From Liolophura sinensis (taxonomy: Eukaryota; Mollusca; Polyplacophora; Chitonida; Chitonidae): a stretch of 64,000 nucleotides of DNA. A program made the position numbers and the translations under genes. The stretch covers positions 20,203,853 to 20,267,852 of the forward strand of contig NC_088296.1 of the NCBI RefSeq assembly GCF_032854445.1, written 5' to 3'. Shown piece after piece: positions 1-12,029 of the stretch. The stretch's first letter is position 1. Every line of letters begins with the position of its first letter. The notes beneath the pieces are model-generated. The model did no database searches. It worked only from the letters and a program-made list of their open reading frames with translations, and had not been told where the DNA came from.

Positions 1-123
1 TACTCCTCATTTATAGTACCGGTGCTCATTTTCCGGACACTGTCCAAAGTAAACTGTATCATCAAATCTGGCAAATTATGTCTTTGTTTGGTCCCTGTCC
101 ACTAGCACCTGGTAGCACCTGGT

Positions 124-274
124 ATGTGGCAAAGTTTGCCAGCAACCTGCCGTTTATCGGGGATCTTCCCGATTTCCTCCCACCATAAATCCGGCTGCCG
201 TCTTGTAAGTGAAATATTCTTGAGTACGGCGTAAAACACCAATGAAATATAAATGAATAAATAAATAAATAAAC
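124..274 (+). mobile_element. SINE-1, 5'-truncated copy
   Basis: Matches the 3' two-thirds of the window's main SINE: CCAGCAACCTGC, cctcccaccataa, GTGAAATATTCTTGAGTACG and an AAAT tail. The tRNA-like head is missing. Confidence 0.85.
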
Positions 275-552
275 TCCCACCGGTGATCACGGAAGGCCAT
301 CATCAGTTTGAAATGCGAATTCAACTAAAATCAGCAGTATTCTTCACAAGTCACAGTAGGACTGTTTTTACCTTTAACGACAAAAGAGTACGAACCCGAA
401 ACTCTCCCATGATAGAGAAGATTTGTCCTGCATTGTCTACATGTAGTATATTCCGACACAACTCGTCGGCGTCTGAGAGCAACATGGGCCCAGTTTTTAC
501 CCGTTATATTGGTAGCACTTACTCTGAACCACCAATAACGTATTCAGTGGTA

Positions 553-690
553 TTTGGGAAGGTCTTCCACAAACGTGCGGATGGCCGTGGGTTTCCGCCA
601 GGGTCTGCCCCGGTTTCCTTCCTTCCATAGCACTGACCGACTTCGTATGAGTAAAATATCCTTCAGTACGGCATAAAACACGTAAATAAA
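553..690 (+). mobile_element. SINE-1, 5'-truncated, diverged copy
   Basis: Contains gggaaggtcttccacaa, ggatggccgtgggtttc and a diverged tail region (agtacggcataaaacacg). The antisense open frames here are by-products. Confidence 0.75.
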
Positions 691-894
691 AGTAGTCAGT
701 GAGCCAAACTTCATCACCCTTGACCACGTAACAGGTAGTATCAAGTCGTCCTTTGGGTTTCGACCTGTAAAACACCGACTTACGTTTACTATATGTGTAT
801 GGAGACACCACAACGAACGCTATGGTTAGTCCTATGTTACGCAAGCCAATCCCTGAAATGAGGGAGTGTCATGATGTGAAAAGATAAGATTTAG

Positions 895-1230
895 TAAGAT
901 CAAGAATGTTACCCATCTATTCATTTCTAATCTTCAACTCCAAGTCTTCCAGCAGGATAACGCTCGTCCTCACCCAGCTTTGTTACAATGTAGTCGAAAA
1001 ACGCCATGACCGTAATGGCAGTATATTCTGTCTAATGGCATGTCACTGACAGAAAATGTTTGGGAAAAGAACAGAATGCGACTGAGAAACGAAAGTGGGT
1101 CACTTGTGCAAGAGTGGATCCAGCGTTCTCGTGTTTTCTCACAGATTCTCCTCCGGTCAACGAGGCGACGCTGAACAGTGTGTTCAACTGTTTAGGGAGG
1201 CTGGCGCCTTAGCATCGGTCATGTGGTAAT
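895..1230 (+). pseudogene. Decayed Tc1/mariner transposase fragment
   Basis: One frame reads VFQQDNARPHPALLQCS from 944, the hallmark second-aspartate motif of Tc1/mariner DDE transposases. After a stop and a frame disruption, a second stretch reads LTENVWEKNRMRLR and then LVQEWIQRSR (about 1045-1125), matching the region around the third catalytic residue and the C-terminal helix of that family. The bases that follow (caacgaggcgacgctgaac) match the usual Arg-rich end in a broken form. Stops and frame breaks make it non-functional. The N-terminal DNA-binding part and terminal repeats were not found. Confidence 0.82.
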
Positions 1231-1589
1231 CATTGTGTATCTTGTCAGGTAAATAAATTGATCTGTACAGATATTTTTATATGTCGAATGTGTTTTTAGA
1301 AATTCCTTATCCAAGGCTGGAATTGAACCCACACCTCGTGTACGCCCTAACTCCCTTACTCCCTGAACTACATTGTACGTTTTGCTTCACAAGTATTTGA
1401 AAGCAATATTTAAATTCTAATTTGATTCTTGTTTACTGTTGAACTGAAGACGGTCAGGCTTACGGATGAAGAAAACCTGAGAATCCGGAATAAACGGTCC
1501 TTCGCTGGGTACGTGTTCATAACAAAATGAATTGAATTAAAACCGCAGCTTAACTAGTAAGAGGTGAAGACGAGCAGACCGTGGGAGGG

Positions 1590-1736
1590 CCTGGTGGAAT
1601 CCTGCGGATGATCGTAGGATTCCCCCGGTTTCACCATAATGCTAAATCCGACCATAGTGCTGATAGCCGTCGAATAAATAAAATATTCTTGTACGCGGTA
1701 AACACTAAGCCAGTAAACAAATAAATAAATAAAACC
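1590..1736 (+). mobile_element. SINE-1, heavily diverged copy
   Basis: Retains tcctgcggatgatcgtagg, a degenerate centre with a duplicated ccataatgct/ccatagtgct segment, aaaatattcttgta and an AAAT tail. Confidence 0.65.
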
Positions 1737-2562
1737 AGCCATTCCGCCTCACTGACACTATCGCTTCCCGGGCACACGACAACGAGACCAGGGCATAAAA
1801 TCAGTTTTCCAGCGACTCTATTATATTATCACCCTTGCGCCAAAATGGCGGCAACAGAAAGTTTGCGGTTTTCTTTGGGTCAGAAAGAAAGCGTTGCCCG
1901 TCTGTCGGTGACTAGCACCAACTCCGACTAGTTGAGATTTAGTGCACAACTTTTCCAGCACTCATACTCTGAAATGAAAAGAGAGCAGCCAGTGCACATT
2001 TAGATACATCACTATTCATCCACTCTACAGACGAAATACATTATAATGAGCCAGTCATTACAATTATGTACCAAGCAGAGGAGAGAATGGCGAGTAACAA
2101 TGCTATATAATAGGGGAGTTTCAAGTTCGAACTCTTTTATCACTGGAGGTAAAATAAATCTGTTTGTATCACGTGACATGTCAAAAACTACTTTTGATCA
2201 CATTTAATTTATGACATGGGGGTCAAAAATGCTATTCAGGGGAAACGATATATGGATAAAATGGTGGGGCTGAAGGTTTGAGGCCTTGGGATGTTCCTAA
2301 AAGAAATCGGTGTTATTTGTGCATCTGGAACACTGTGAAACAGGTGATCGATAAAGTTACATGATACACCAGGACAGTTTTTACCTTTAACGACAAAAGA
2401 GTTCGATCTCAGAAATTCACTCATTAAAGACGCACACCATAAAACCATTGTCTCAACACTTAACGCTCAAAGATCACACCGAATAAAGACCTAAAGGCCC
2501 AAAAGACAAAATAAAATTTAAAACTTAAATTGAAAGAATAGCCTTTTGAAGCACAATAAAGG

Positions 2563-2802
2563 GGACTACGTGGCCTAGTTGTTGGCGTATTGACGCAGCA
2601 CAATGACTCAGGAGCCTCTCATCAATGCAAACACCGTGGGTTCAATTCCAGCTCATTCTAGATTCCCCTCAGGTCGTTCAGCAACCTGCAGATTGTTCTG
2701 GGTTTCCTCCGGGGTTTATCATTTTTCCTTCCACCATAATGTTGGCCTCTGTCGTATTAGTGAAATAATCTTGAAAACGGCGTGAAACACAAAGCAATTA
2801 TT
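2563..2802 (+). mobile_element. SINE-1, full-length copy with tRNA-like head
   Basis: The head (gtggcctagttgttggcg) and a B-box-like GGGTTCAATTCC are present, followed by the conserved body (accataatgttggcctc) and a 3' end without a long AAAT tail. A 60-codon open frame inside it is incidental. Confidence 0.85.
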
Positions 2803-2939
2803 CATATAATCAAATTCAAACACATATTAGGTTCAAGCAAATGAACACGAATGAGCATAGTTTGGTAAATTACACTCAAATGCATAGAGGCCTCGAAGAC
2901 ATGGTTAAAAATTTAATCACTTAGCCTTAACCAATCTTT

Positions 2940-3480
2940 TGCCTTAAAACGTTTTATCTCCGAGTTAAGAGCTAGATCTCTGATTACGTGTAGCCATGGT
3001 TTCGTATTTCTGTGTTTCAGCTGTGTAAAGAATTACGACTCTGTTGCCTTTTAAACCATTATTGCATTATAGAGAAGCCAAGAAAAGAACATCAAACTGT
3101 CAGTTTTTTATCTGTCTTCGTCGTAGAGGCAAAAATGTGCTGTGTCCAGCTTTCCTCTTTTTCACTAAACCCTCTTACCACGGTTACCAAGACAACGGTG
3201 CATGTACTTTTGTCTACTTTGGAAAGGAACGACGATCTCCTGTTTCGGAGGTGGGTTTTTGCAAATGAGTGATGTGTTGCTTCCATGCTTGTCGCGTTTT
3301 GCCGGCATGAAGAAGGAGTGGCTGCCAAATCAGGAACACAGGATGATAATTACCACTCGACTATGTCACACACCGATATCGACCAACGTGTCACACAATA
3401 CACACTTTCCAACACGGGTAAATGACCAGGCCACAACACAAACCTCACACTTTGACTTACAGGTGTAATGGGTTAACCGA
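2940..3480 (+). repeat. Repeat module R1, copy 1
   Basis: Shares with copies at 10140-10640, 15130-15655 and 35335-35700 (minus) a gagaagc...aaaagaa...tcaaac start, a Cys/Pro-free AT-rich middle, and a strongly conserved core (about 3222-3385: tctcctgtttcggaggtggg, ttttgcaaatgagtgatgtg). Includes an X-box-like GTTACCAAGACAAC at 3183-3196. Short open frames inside it (for example 3202-3468) are not supported as genes. Confidence 0.85.
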
Positions 3481-4428
3481 GTGGATCACTAGGCCGTGAC
3501 CAACGACACCTTTTGTTTCAATTTAATTGATGCTTTTCACTCCGGGGAAAGTTTTTTAAAGAGATTAATAAAAGTTACTTTAAATTTTAGTAAAACCACT
3601 TTTTTTACAGAAAACAAATAACATTTCATTAAATCAAACACCGTTCTCAAATCCTTGAACACTTTTGAAAACTTGGCCCTAGGAGATTATTCATTCTCAA
3701 GGCTTTGTGGATTTCTACATCTTAGAAACAATCACCGCGGTGAATGCGAGACCTGTTGATTGTAATTCATGATTCTTTACGCCATTTCTCCTAAACCATT
3801 AAAATCGTTTGTATGTGCATGAATTTGGTATTTCAGATCCCGTCTTATGAAAGAGCCAACTAAAGGCTTCCTCTTGCCCCGGGACTCTAATAGTTAAACA
3901 TGATCATTATTACACACACATTATTGTCTCTCGCAGACAGGTATTAAACAAAACATAAATCACGCAAAGTAAACTAGACAAACGAAAAAGGCAATTGATG
4001 TGTTGTTAGATTGAAACAAAATTTGAAAATGAACATTGGGCAATACCTCCAAAAAAAAGAAAAACAAGAAAACATTAATATTCTGAGGATAAAACTGTAT
4101 GCAAAATAACAAATATTTTGAATCATTTTTTTTTTGTTTTTTTTTTTTCATTTTCCTTGATGCCCTATTGAGAAGCCCTACTGGCATTATCTGAAGTCTT
4201 GATAAGGTTTATATAAGACGGAGCACAATATTGGCTTTTTTGTATATATTTTGCAACCGTTTGAGCAGCATAAATACGACCACGAAAAAAAAGCTTAGAT
4301 ATTACTTCAGTGTCTTCGATCATCATTTTTCCATTTTGTGTATTTTGTGGTAACTGAAAGTACAGCCTTTACATAACCTTACAAAAATTAAGAAATGACA
4401 CTCAGTTTGTGCAGAGGCCAAATCCTAC
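3480..4428. other. Unique AT-rich spacer in repeat copy A
   Basis: No module or gene recognised. Contains A and T homopolymers near 4050-4150 that produce a spurious minus-strand frame. Absent from repeat copy B. Confidence 0.6.
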
Positions 4429-4820
4429 CGGTCCTTGTGCACCATTATACCTCGCCGTTAAACGTAGCCTGGAGTTGGATTTCAACTCGCGACTCACCAC
4501 GTTTCAACATTCTTACTCTTTTTTGCGTCGTTTAGCCCGAGATGACAGCACCTACGGTTACAATCATTCCAAGAAGCGTCTAAGGCGATTTGTCTCGGGT
4601 AATACATTAATCCAGACCCCTATTTCCTTGGGCAACGTTTCTCATTTTGACAACGCTCACAAACTCGCCATCATTTTTCTCCGCAAATTGCCACCTGTCC
4701 AATGAGGAGACGATGGGGGAATATAAACTGTCACGGTTGTCATGGAAAGAGAAGACGGGAAAACCTCCTAAATGCACAAAATTGTTATGCAACTCCACAT
4801 AGAATCTGAGCAAAATCATT
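4428..4820 (+). repeat. Repeat module R2, copy 1
   Basis: Matches 6630-7035, 11318-11730 and 16960-17345. Landmarks are attatacctcg, a minus-strand B-box-like segment (tggatttcaactcgcgac), gcgatttgt, tttccttgggcaac and caatgaggagacgat. Confidence 0.8.
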
Positions 4821-5225
4821 GCTATTTATTTTCTTTGTTGTATATATGGCCATTATTATTCATTGCTTTAGGTTACAAGATGCCAGCTCTCTGACTGTGT
4901 CAGCCACAAACTGTTGGGTAACACAGCACTCACAGATTTTTTCACTTCTATACAACGGCATACGGTTTTATGGCCGAAAGAAATCCCAGAGCCTGAAGTA
5001 AGTTCCCGCTTTTCGACAAGAAATTGGCGAGCTTTCTCACTAATAGAAGGTTCGTCACCTACATTGCCCGGATTTTTTTTATCATACCCAACACCGTTTT
5101 AATTGGGGAACTTGTAGCATTGAACTAGTCCAGGGAAAATAAAATGTGTTGTGCTTCAGACAGATTCTGCTAAAGGGTTAAAATGGAAGGACAGGCTGCT
5201 ATTTCAGATTCTGTCCTATTAAAGT
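4795..5225 (+). repeat. Repeat module R2b, copy 1
   Basis: Matches 10643-10985: catagaatctgagcaaaatc, attattattcattgctttag, gatgccagctctctgactgt, cacagattttttcacttcta and the end aataaaatgtgttgtgcttc. In copy A it follows R2; in copy B it follows R1 directly, so the module order has been rearranged. Confidence 0.8.
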
Positions 5226-5439
5226 GTTGTGCTCACCACAGCTGATCAACCGCCGGGCAATGAATCCGCCGACATGCTGTGTTTTACATAGTGTTTTATA
5301 TACATGATCACTAGCACAAAAATTTGAATGTAGACAGCTATCTTAAACAAAACTAAATGACAAAAATATAAACGAAACGAATGTGCACACCATTTTTTTT
5401 TAAATATTATTAGAAGAATTTCACCATAATGGTCATTAA

Positions 5440-6630
5440 ACATACAAATTGTACTCCAGAATATAGATTATTTTTGAATCACTCAATTACAAATCCCGTG
5501 AAACCACAATGAAATTTCTGCCAGAAAATTACAATATTGACCGTGCAGAAGTATTGCTATGATCCAAACAGGGCAGTTAACGTTATATTGATGAATCGTT
5601 ACAGTGTTCACCACAGAATAAATATGAGTAGTTTGTTAGTAGTCTAGTTTGATAAAGATATTTTACCAAGGCACTCAGATAATGCCACCAGCTCCACCTG
5701 CTATAGCAGTCAACTAGACAATGGAATCACAATAAAGATTAAAGTTGTAAAGTGTTGTGGTGGTAAAGACGTCTTTGTGGGAGTTTGTGAAAAAAATTGA
5801 AGTAGTGGTCAGTGATATGCAAATTGTGAACTGCATGCGGTAAACCATGAACAATTCCAACGCTGTGAACAGGTATGGTAGTAAGAGTTGTTCACTGTGG
5901 GGTGTTCGAGTACCAAATCGCTGGAGTGGTCTTTGATATGCAAATCGCTTCCCATAAATGGCTCTCCGTGTACTAAGCGTGGCCACTGCAGCCCTCTGAT
6001 TGGCCCTGCAAATACTCAGCTGACATCAGTCACTGTCTGTGATTAAACATTTCGTCACAGTGTAGGAAGGCACATGCATCGGCCACTGTCATAGACTCCT
6101 AGTACTTATTTAAATGTGGACAGATTTCTACAGATACTGTGTATATCAGATAAATTGTTATACACCAAGGCAAATTCTGTTCAAGTAGTTTGAGAGACAA
6201 AAAGCTATTCTTGATAAGGTATTGCATAAGAAACTGTAGCCTTAGAAGAAAGGCTTGTAGAAATCCGTGTTTACAGCAGAACAGAAAGAAGACAATCTGA
6301 ATGTCTGTCCAAAAAACAGGAAAATGCATGTAGGTAGGCATGTGCAAAAAAAAATTGTAGCCCTACACGAAACTTTTCTGGATTTCGAAAATGGTAAATC
6401 TGGCATAGTCCATAAATTTCATGAGCAATAAAGTCACAGAAACCCTGCATACAAGGAAATGTTGGCTTGCAAGGAGGCCTAATGTCTGGAGAATGTGTTT
6501 ACTACAGAAAACAAATTGAAGTTTATATAACTGGTAAATTTTTGAATTGAAAGTCTATCAGTTTAATCAGTTTTTTATATTTTTCTTCTGATTTTTATTT
6601 TTTGCTACGGCCGAGGTCTTTTGCTACTAC
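5440..6630. other. Unique spacer in repeat copy A
   Basis: No repeat, exon or RNA gene recognised. Open frames are short and AT-rich. Confidence 0.55.
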
Positions 6631-7035
6631 ATGGTGCACTATTATACCTCGTCCACGACAGCATTCCTGAGTTGGATTCGACCTCACGACCTCCCACATG
6701 TTAAGAATGGGAGCCCTTTCAGTGCAATTTAACCAATGTGGCAGCTTCAGTAAAAATCATTCCCGGGCGAATGTTTAGGGCGATTTGTTCAAAATCCTGG
6801 ATTGATCAAGGCATTTACACGGTGTTTTCCTTGGGCAACTTTTCCGATTGGACAATATAGATCGCCATTATTTTCATCCGCAAATCTCCAAAAGCCTGTA
6901 GAGGAGACGATTGAGAAATTTAACCTTTAGAGTAGCCATAGCAACAAGATAGTTGGAAATCTTCGTAACGCTCAGCTTGTTATCCAACTATTCCTAACAG
7001 GAAACAACGCTCAATTGTGTTTTTGTTTCAGGTGT
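6630..7035 (+). repeat. Repeat module R2, copy 2
   Basis: Includes gagttggattcgacctcacg, gcgatttgttcaaaatcctg and gaggagacgattgag, with a perfect X-box-like GTAGCCATAGCAAC at 6932-6945. Confidence 0.85.
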
Positions 7036-7319
7036 TATTTTTATTGTGTGGGAAGAATCAGATGATATGTCTTACAAGCTCTCTGATTCTCTCCCTTTGA
7101 AACGAAAATTCCTTGACAGTTTATCTGTCAAAAACAACATTTTAAAATACATAATAGTCCTTAGATGCACAGACATTGTTTCTGCGGTGTCTGTAGAAAT
7201 TCAGCTCCAAACATTCCGTGGGAGTTCAAAATAGACATGTGCAAGAAGCATCCGTTGTAAGAGACTTAAACCTGGAAGCAATGTTTTTATACAAGGTTTA
7301 CAGGCCGCAATTAATGTCA

Positions 7320-8905
7320 TTGTATATACAGACGACGAATTTTTGTTGGTGATTGAGGTGCATATTTTATCTTAGATAACTTATATACTAGCATGGTAGA
7401 CGATTTGAATACAGATTATACTCATTCCTTGCGTTTTTCCAGCCTCATTGAAAACTGTTGACTCTTTCTCTTTCTATGATTCCTTCCTGATTTTGTAGTT
7501 TACATACGTTCGTAGTTCTTTGGTGGTTTGTGCTAAACGTGGGTTTGGTCACTGGCTTTGCAATTAGTGACTTGGGAAATCCATATTGTTTGACACGTAG
7601 TAAAGGAATGCCTGTTTCGATGCATAGATTTAGAGTTCAATCCTTCTCTTATAGACAGTAAGTAAGGTAAGCGGAAAGGCTGGTCAAACCAGCTACTTCA
7701 TAGTTGGTATGTGTGGTCGTCTCAAGAGGGCAACTGGTCAATACATACGATGCTCTCAGATAAACGTTTCTTACCAAGTGGATTTGACATAGGATATCTT
7801 GCTACCAACAATGTTGGCTTCCTAATAACTCTTTCTGTGTATGAATCCGGCAAAAACTGGTACTTAAAGGAACTTTCCCGGGTAAGAAAAACACAACCTC
7901 AAGGCGGGATTTTATCAACAGTCTAATTGCGTCTGTTTTTGCTGTCTTATCGATTTCGTATATTGCTTGTTCAGTCATAAGTTGCATCAAATATTTATTC
8001 ATCTTCTCTAGACAGAATTTTCCTCATTCGATTTCTTTTTCTGCCTTCCATAGTTGTTATTATTTCTCGTTTAAAATTTTTACCCATTTTTTCCAATTCC
8101 TAATTCTGACATTCCGCCGAAAGGTAAAAATTTATGCCACAAGGCACTGCTATAACAAAAAAGAAACAAATCACAGCTAACTATGATTAATAGCCAAGCT
8201 ATGATTATAACCAATAGTTTAAATCCAGCCTTCAAGAAACGTTAGTTTTATCTCCAAACTTCTCTTGCATTTCCCAACGCTATTACACTTCTGGGATTCC
8301 AGTGTTGGCAAGTATGCATACCCATGTTTTCGGCTATACACTTCAACCTGTTACTGACAAAATATCACTACAGATATTCAAATTACAGTTGATATCTACA
8401 GATCATGTCTCGTGTCTCTATGGTAAGAAATATAGGGCGAGGAGGACGCATAGATCTGGCATGCAGAAAAAATCTGAAGAGGGAGGGAAAAAAATCCACA
8501 TTGCAATTATCTTCCTGCGAATGCAAATCCAGCAAATTGACAAGCACCATCTATATCTGGTGCCCTGGTAACCATGGAAACACATCTCAGGCGAATACCT
8601 CACCGGCATTCTGTATAATTTTCGGTGAGAGAAAAATTCCTCCGCATTGAGTATGTGATTCCAGGCAAGCACAACGTTTTATGACATTCTGTGTAATGGA
8701 ATAACGGCATTCCGTCGATTCTGTTATGGTGGGATTACGATGAAAATTTTCGCGTCCTTGAACAAAACGATTCATTTGACCTCCGTCATACCTAATATAA
8801 AAAATCCCAGCTTTCTTTCAACGACGATACATCCGGGCACCAACGCTTACACGTTTTATGAACACCACTCTTGGGACGGTATTTTCACGGTTAAGGACAG
8901 CCCAG
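7320..8905 (+). repeat. Repeat module R3 with its long upstream part, copy 1
   Basis: Pairs with 12030-13640 throughout: tccttctcttatagacagta then agtaaggtaagcggaaaggc, aaacgtttcttaccaagtgg, aaatatttattcatctt and the R3 core (cttcctgcgaatgcaaatcc, gccctggtaaccatgg, aacggcattccgtcgattct). The core at about 8340-8900 recurs seven times in the window. Confidence 0.85.
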
Positions 8906-8977
8906 GGAGACAAAAACTCACGATCTGTCCAAAAAATACATCACATAGTTTAGTCACTGAACTAATTCGTCGTATAC

Positions 8978-9137
8978 ATGCTGGCTTCCTCTGATCTTCC
9001 AGCAACCTGCGAATGGTTGTGGGTTTTCCCTGGGTTCTGAACGGTTACCTCGCACCATAACGCTGGCCTCCGTAGTATAAGTGAAATACTCTTGGGTACG
9101 GCGTAAAACATCAATCAAATAAATAAATAAATAAATT
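8978..9137 (+). mobile_element. SINE-1, 5'-truncated copy inserted in repeat copy A
   Basis: Starts near catgctggcttcctctgatc and contains caccataacgctggcctcc, gtgaaatactcttgggtacg and an (AAAT)n tail. The equivalent place in repeat copy B (about 13665) has no SINE, so it inserted after the duplication. Confidence 0.85.
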
Positions 9138-10139
9138 ACCGTACGCTATACTTGACTCATAACCTCGTAGACAGAATGTAAGCGTCTAATTGTCATCTGA
9201 GGTAACTGAAGTATGCCAGGTTGCTTCACATCAAGGCCGTTTTCATTCAGATATTTCATGTTCCATCCTGAGACTGCAATCTTGTGAGCTGAAACCAATA
9301 AATAGGACAAATAACTGTAAAGAGCCGTAAGTCTAAAAAGTTGTGTTTTCCTTCTTTTTTTTCTTTTTTTAGCAATCTTTAACTTCAAATGGAGAAAGTC
9401 CTTGCTAAAGTCGGATATACTACGCAGGGGGAAAATGTGTAAGGAGCGATGCCTTCACCAAGCGCACGATTTTATCTTCACACAAATAAATCATTTCCAA
9501 CTTCGATTTAATGTCCAGCCAAAAGCACTTAGTACGTCCCATTTATTCTACGTACTTGCAAGTTATCAATAAAGCTAAGTTCTTTTCCTCGCTGAGTCTC
9601 AATATAAGTCAGTTTATCCAGATTCCCCCATTACCTTTCCCCATCCATTGCCATAGCAACAGTACCCCAAAAGTGCAGTTCATTCATGAATACACGGGGC
9701 ATCTAGTTCAGGTGTATTTACCCCTCGGTGTAAAGATAATAGAGGTCCGTATGTCACCCTTTATAAGTAGCCCAAACATCGTCCAGTAATGTTTTACCCA
9801 ACAAACATGACAATACTTGTAACTAAAGCGTGCGCCATAGTACTCGTGTCGTCCTGACAACAAATACCTCACCTAAAAGAATGTGTGTTTAATGTGAGCG
9901 TGAAACGACGTACACGCTGATGACGTAAGAAAGTCTTACGGTACAATGATTCTAAGCTAATTTTGAGGCCTGGATTTGCTAGAAGACACATTAGCAACAG
10001 GCCAACTTAAAAATATAATATGTCATCAGCGTTTATCTGGACATTTCCAGTATTTTAATCATGCTATAGTATAGCAAACATGTAAAGATTTGTAAACTAT
10101 TGATATAGAAATACACATAAGTCCTCATCAAATTGTTTT

Positions 10140-10640
10140 CCCAAAACTTTCACAGCTCCGGGTAAAAAGTGTATCTGACCAGCTATAGCCACGGTTTCGC
10201 TTTTTTTTCTTCTTTGCGCCCACCAACTAAGACAGCTCCATAAGTAATAACTGCTCCCCTAACATGCGTCATAACCACTTAATGCATGAAAGAGAAGCAA
10301 GGAAAAGAACGTCAAACTGTCAGATCTTTAATATATCTTCTGAGCACACAATACAAACGTGTGCTATGAACAGATTTCCTCTTTTTTTATTTCTGCTAAA
10401 CCTTGTAACCAAGACTATCGTTTCAAGTTTGAAGTGAGCGACGATCTCCTGTTTCGGAGGTGGGTTTTTGCAAATGAGTGATGTGTTGCTTCCATGCCTG
10501 TCGCGTTTTGCCGGCATGATGAAGGAGTGGCTGCCAAATCAGGAACACGGGATGGTAATTACCACTCGACTATGTCACACACCGATATCGACCAACTTGT
10601 AAATGTACACACTTCCAACACAGGTAAATGACCGGGCTAC
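10140..10640 (+). repeat. Repeat module R1, copy 2
   Basis: Same order as copy 1. The core at about 10438-10600 is almost identical to the other copies, whereas the first 250 bp have diverged. Confidence 0.85.
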
Positions 10641-10642
10641 AA

Positions 10643-10985
10643 CTTCAACTGCACATAGCATCTGAGAAAAATCATGGTTGTTATTTTCTTTCTTATACAT
10701 ATAGCTATTATTATTCATTGCTTTAGCTTGCAAGATGCCACCTCTCTGACTGTATCAGCCAAAAATGAATTATTTATTCTACTGTTGTGTAATACTGAGC
10801 TCACAGATTTTTTCACTTCTATCGCACGGCATTCGGCTTATTTTTTTTATTCCTTTTCCTGTAATGACACCCAATGCCGGTTTACTTTGTTAACCTGTCA
10901 CAAATAACTTGTGGACGGAAATAAAATGTGTTCAACTTCAAGCAGTTTCAGCTAAAGGGCTAAAATGGAATGAGTGTCTAGTCTT
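10643..10985 (+). repeat. Repeat module R2b, copy 2
   Basis: Shares ttattcattgctttagcttg and cacagattttttcacttcta with copy 1. A short fragment of the same family may lie at 17325-17375. The open frame inside is not conserved between copies. Confidence 0.78.
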
Positions 10986-11317
10986 AAATGTGTAATCTCA
11001 CAGGTTGGTCAGGTTGGTTGGTCGGGTGCGTGCGTGGGTGCGTGGGTGATTGCGTGAGTGCGTGCGTTACAGATCCTATCCTCACCGTGTCAGAAATATT
11101 GAAACGGTCCAAAAAGGTGAATGCACAATACTGTCAATACGTTATTTCGACTCTGCATTATAGTATAGGCGAGAACAGTTTACTGTAAATTTATTCTGAT
11201 AAAGGTGTTTTACAAAATAATCACTGAAGGAAAGAGAAAACCCACAGGGTTTATATAATCAATTTATAAATTTTACAAGACACAAAGATTTTATTGTGAT
11301 TTATTTTTCTTAAGGTA

Positions 11318-11730
11318 TATTACTCTAATGTGCAGTATTCTACCTCCCGATCAACGGGAGACCCTTGGATTCGATCTCGCGAACTCTAACGTGTTAAGAG
11401 AGATCCTTCAGTGCCACTGAACCAGTGTGACAGCTCCAACGGCTACAATCCTTTCCAAAAGTGTTTAGGGCGATTTGTTCAAAATCCTAGATTATTCAAA
11501 GCATTTACACGGTGTTTCCTTGGGCTACATTTCCGATTTAACAACAGAGAACAGATCGCCATCATTTCTAAATAAATAAATACCAGCCCGACGAGGAGAC
11601 GATCGAGGAGTTCAACTGTCAGGGTCGCCATGGCCAGAACATAGTTGGACATCTTCGACAAAATCCCACATTGTTATCCAGCTGTTTAAAACACGATTTT
11701 AGCGCTTAATTGTGCTTTCTTGTAGGTGAT
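11318..11730 (+). repeat. Repeat module R2, copy 3
   Basis: Includes ttggattcgatctcgcgaac, the identical gcgatttgttcaaaatccta-type segment and cgaggagacgatcgaggag. The X-box position is degenerate (GTCGCCATGGCCAG). Confidence 0.85.
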
Positions 11731-12029
11731 ATTATTTTATTTTTATGGTATAAAATTATATCATACAGGCTCCCCGATTGTCTGGCATCAAAATAAAGAT
11801 TATTTGACAGCTTGAAACCTTTGCAAAGTACATTGAGTTTTTAGCTCCACACACAGTGTTTCAGCTATTTCTGTAGAAATGTATTTCTAACCTTGGCTTG
11901 GAACTATAAATTGGCTTTAAAAAAGAATCAGCTGTTGCAAGAGACTCTTAAAATGGAAACAACAATTAGTTTTTCAGGGCTTCAGTTTTTCTCTTATTTG
12001 TATTTTAGCCTCGCATTTATTGTGTGGCG

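Noticed and set aside
3202-3468. R1 frame CFGGGFLQMSDVLLPCLSRF as a conserved protein
   Set aside because: The conserved core is also open in other frames, the frame is lost outside the core in other copies, and no start or splice signal is shared.
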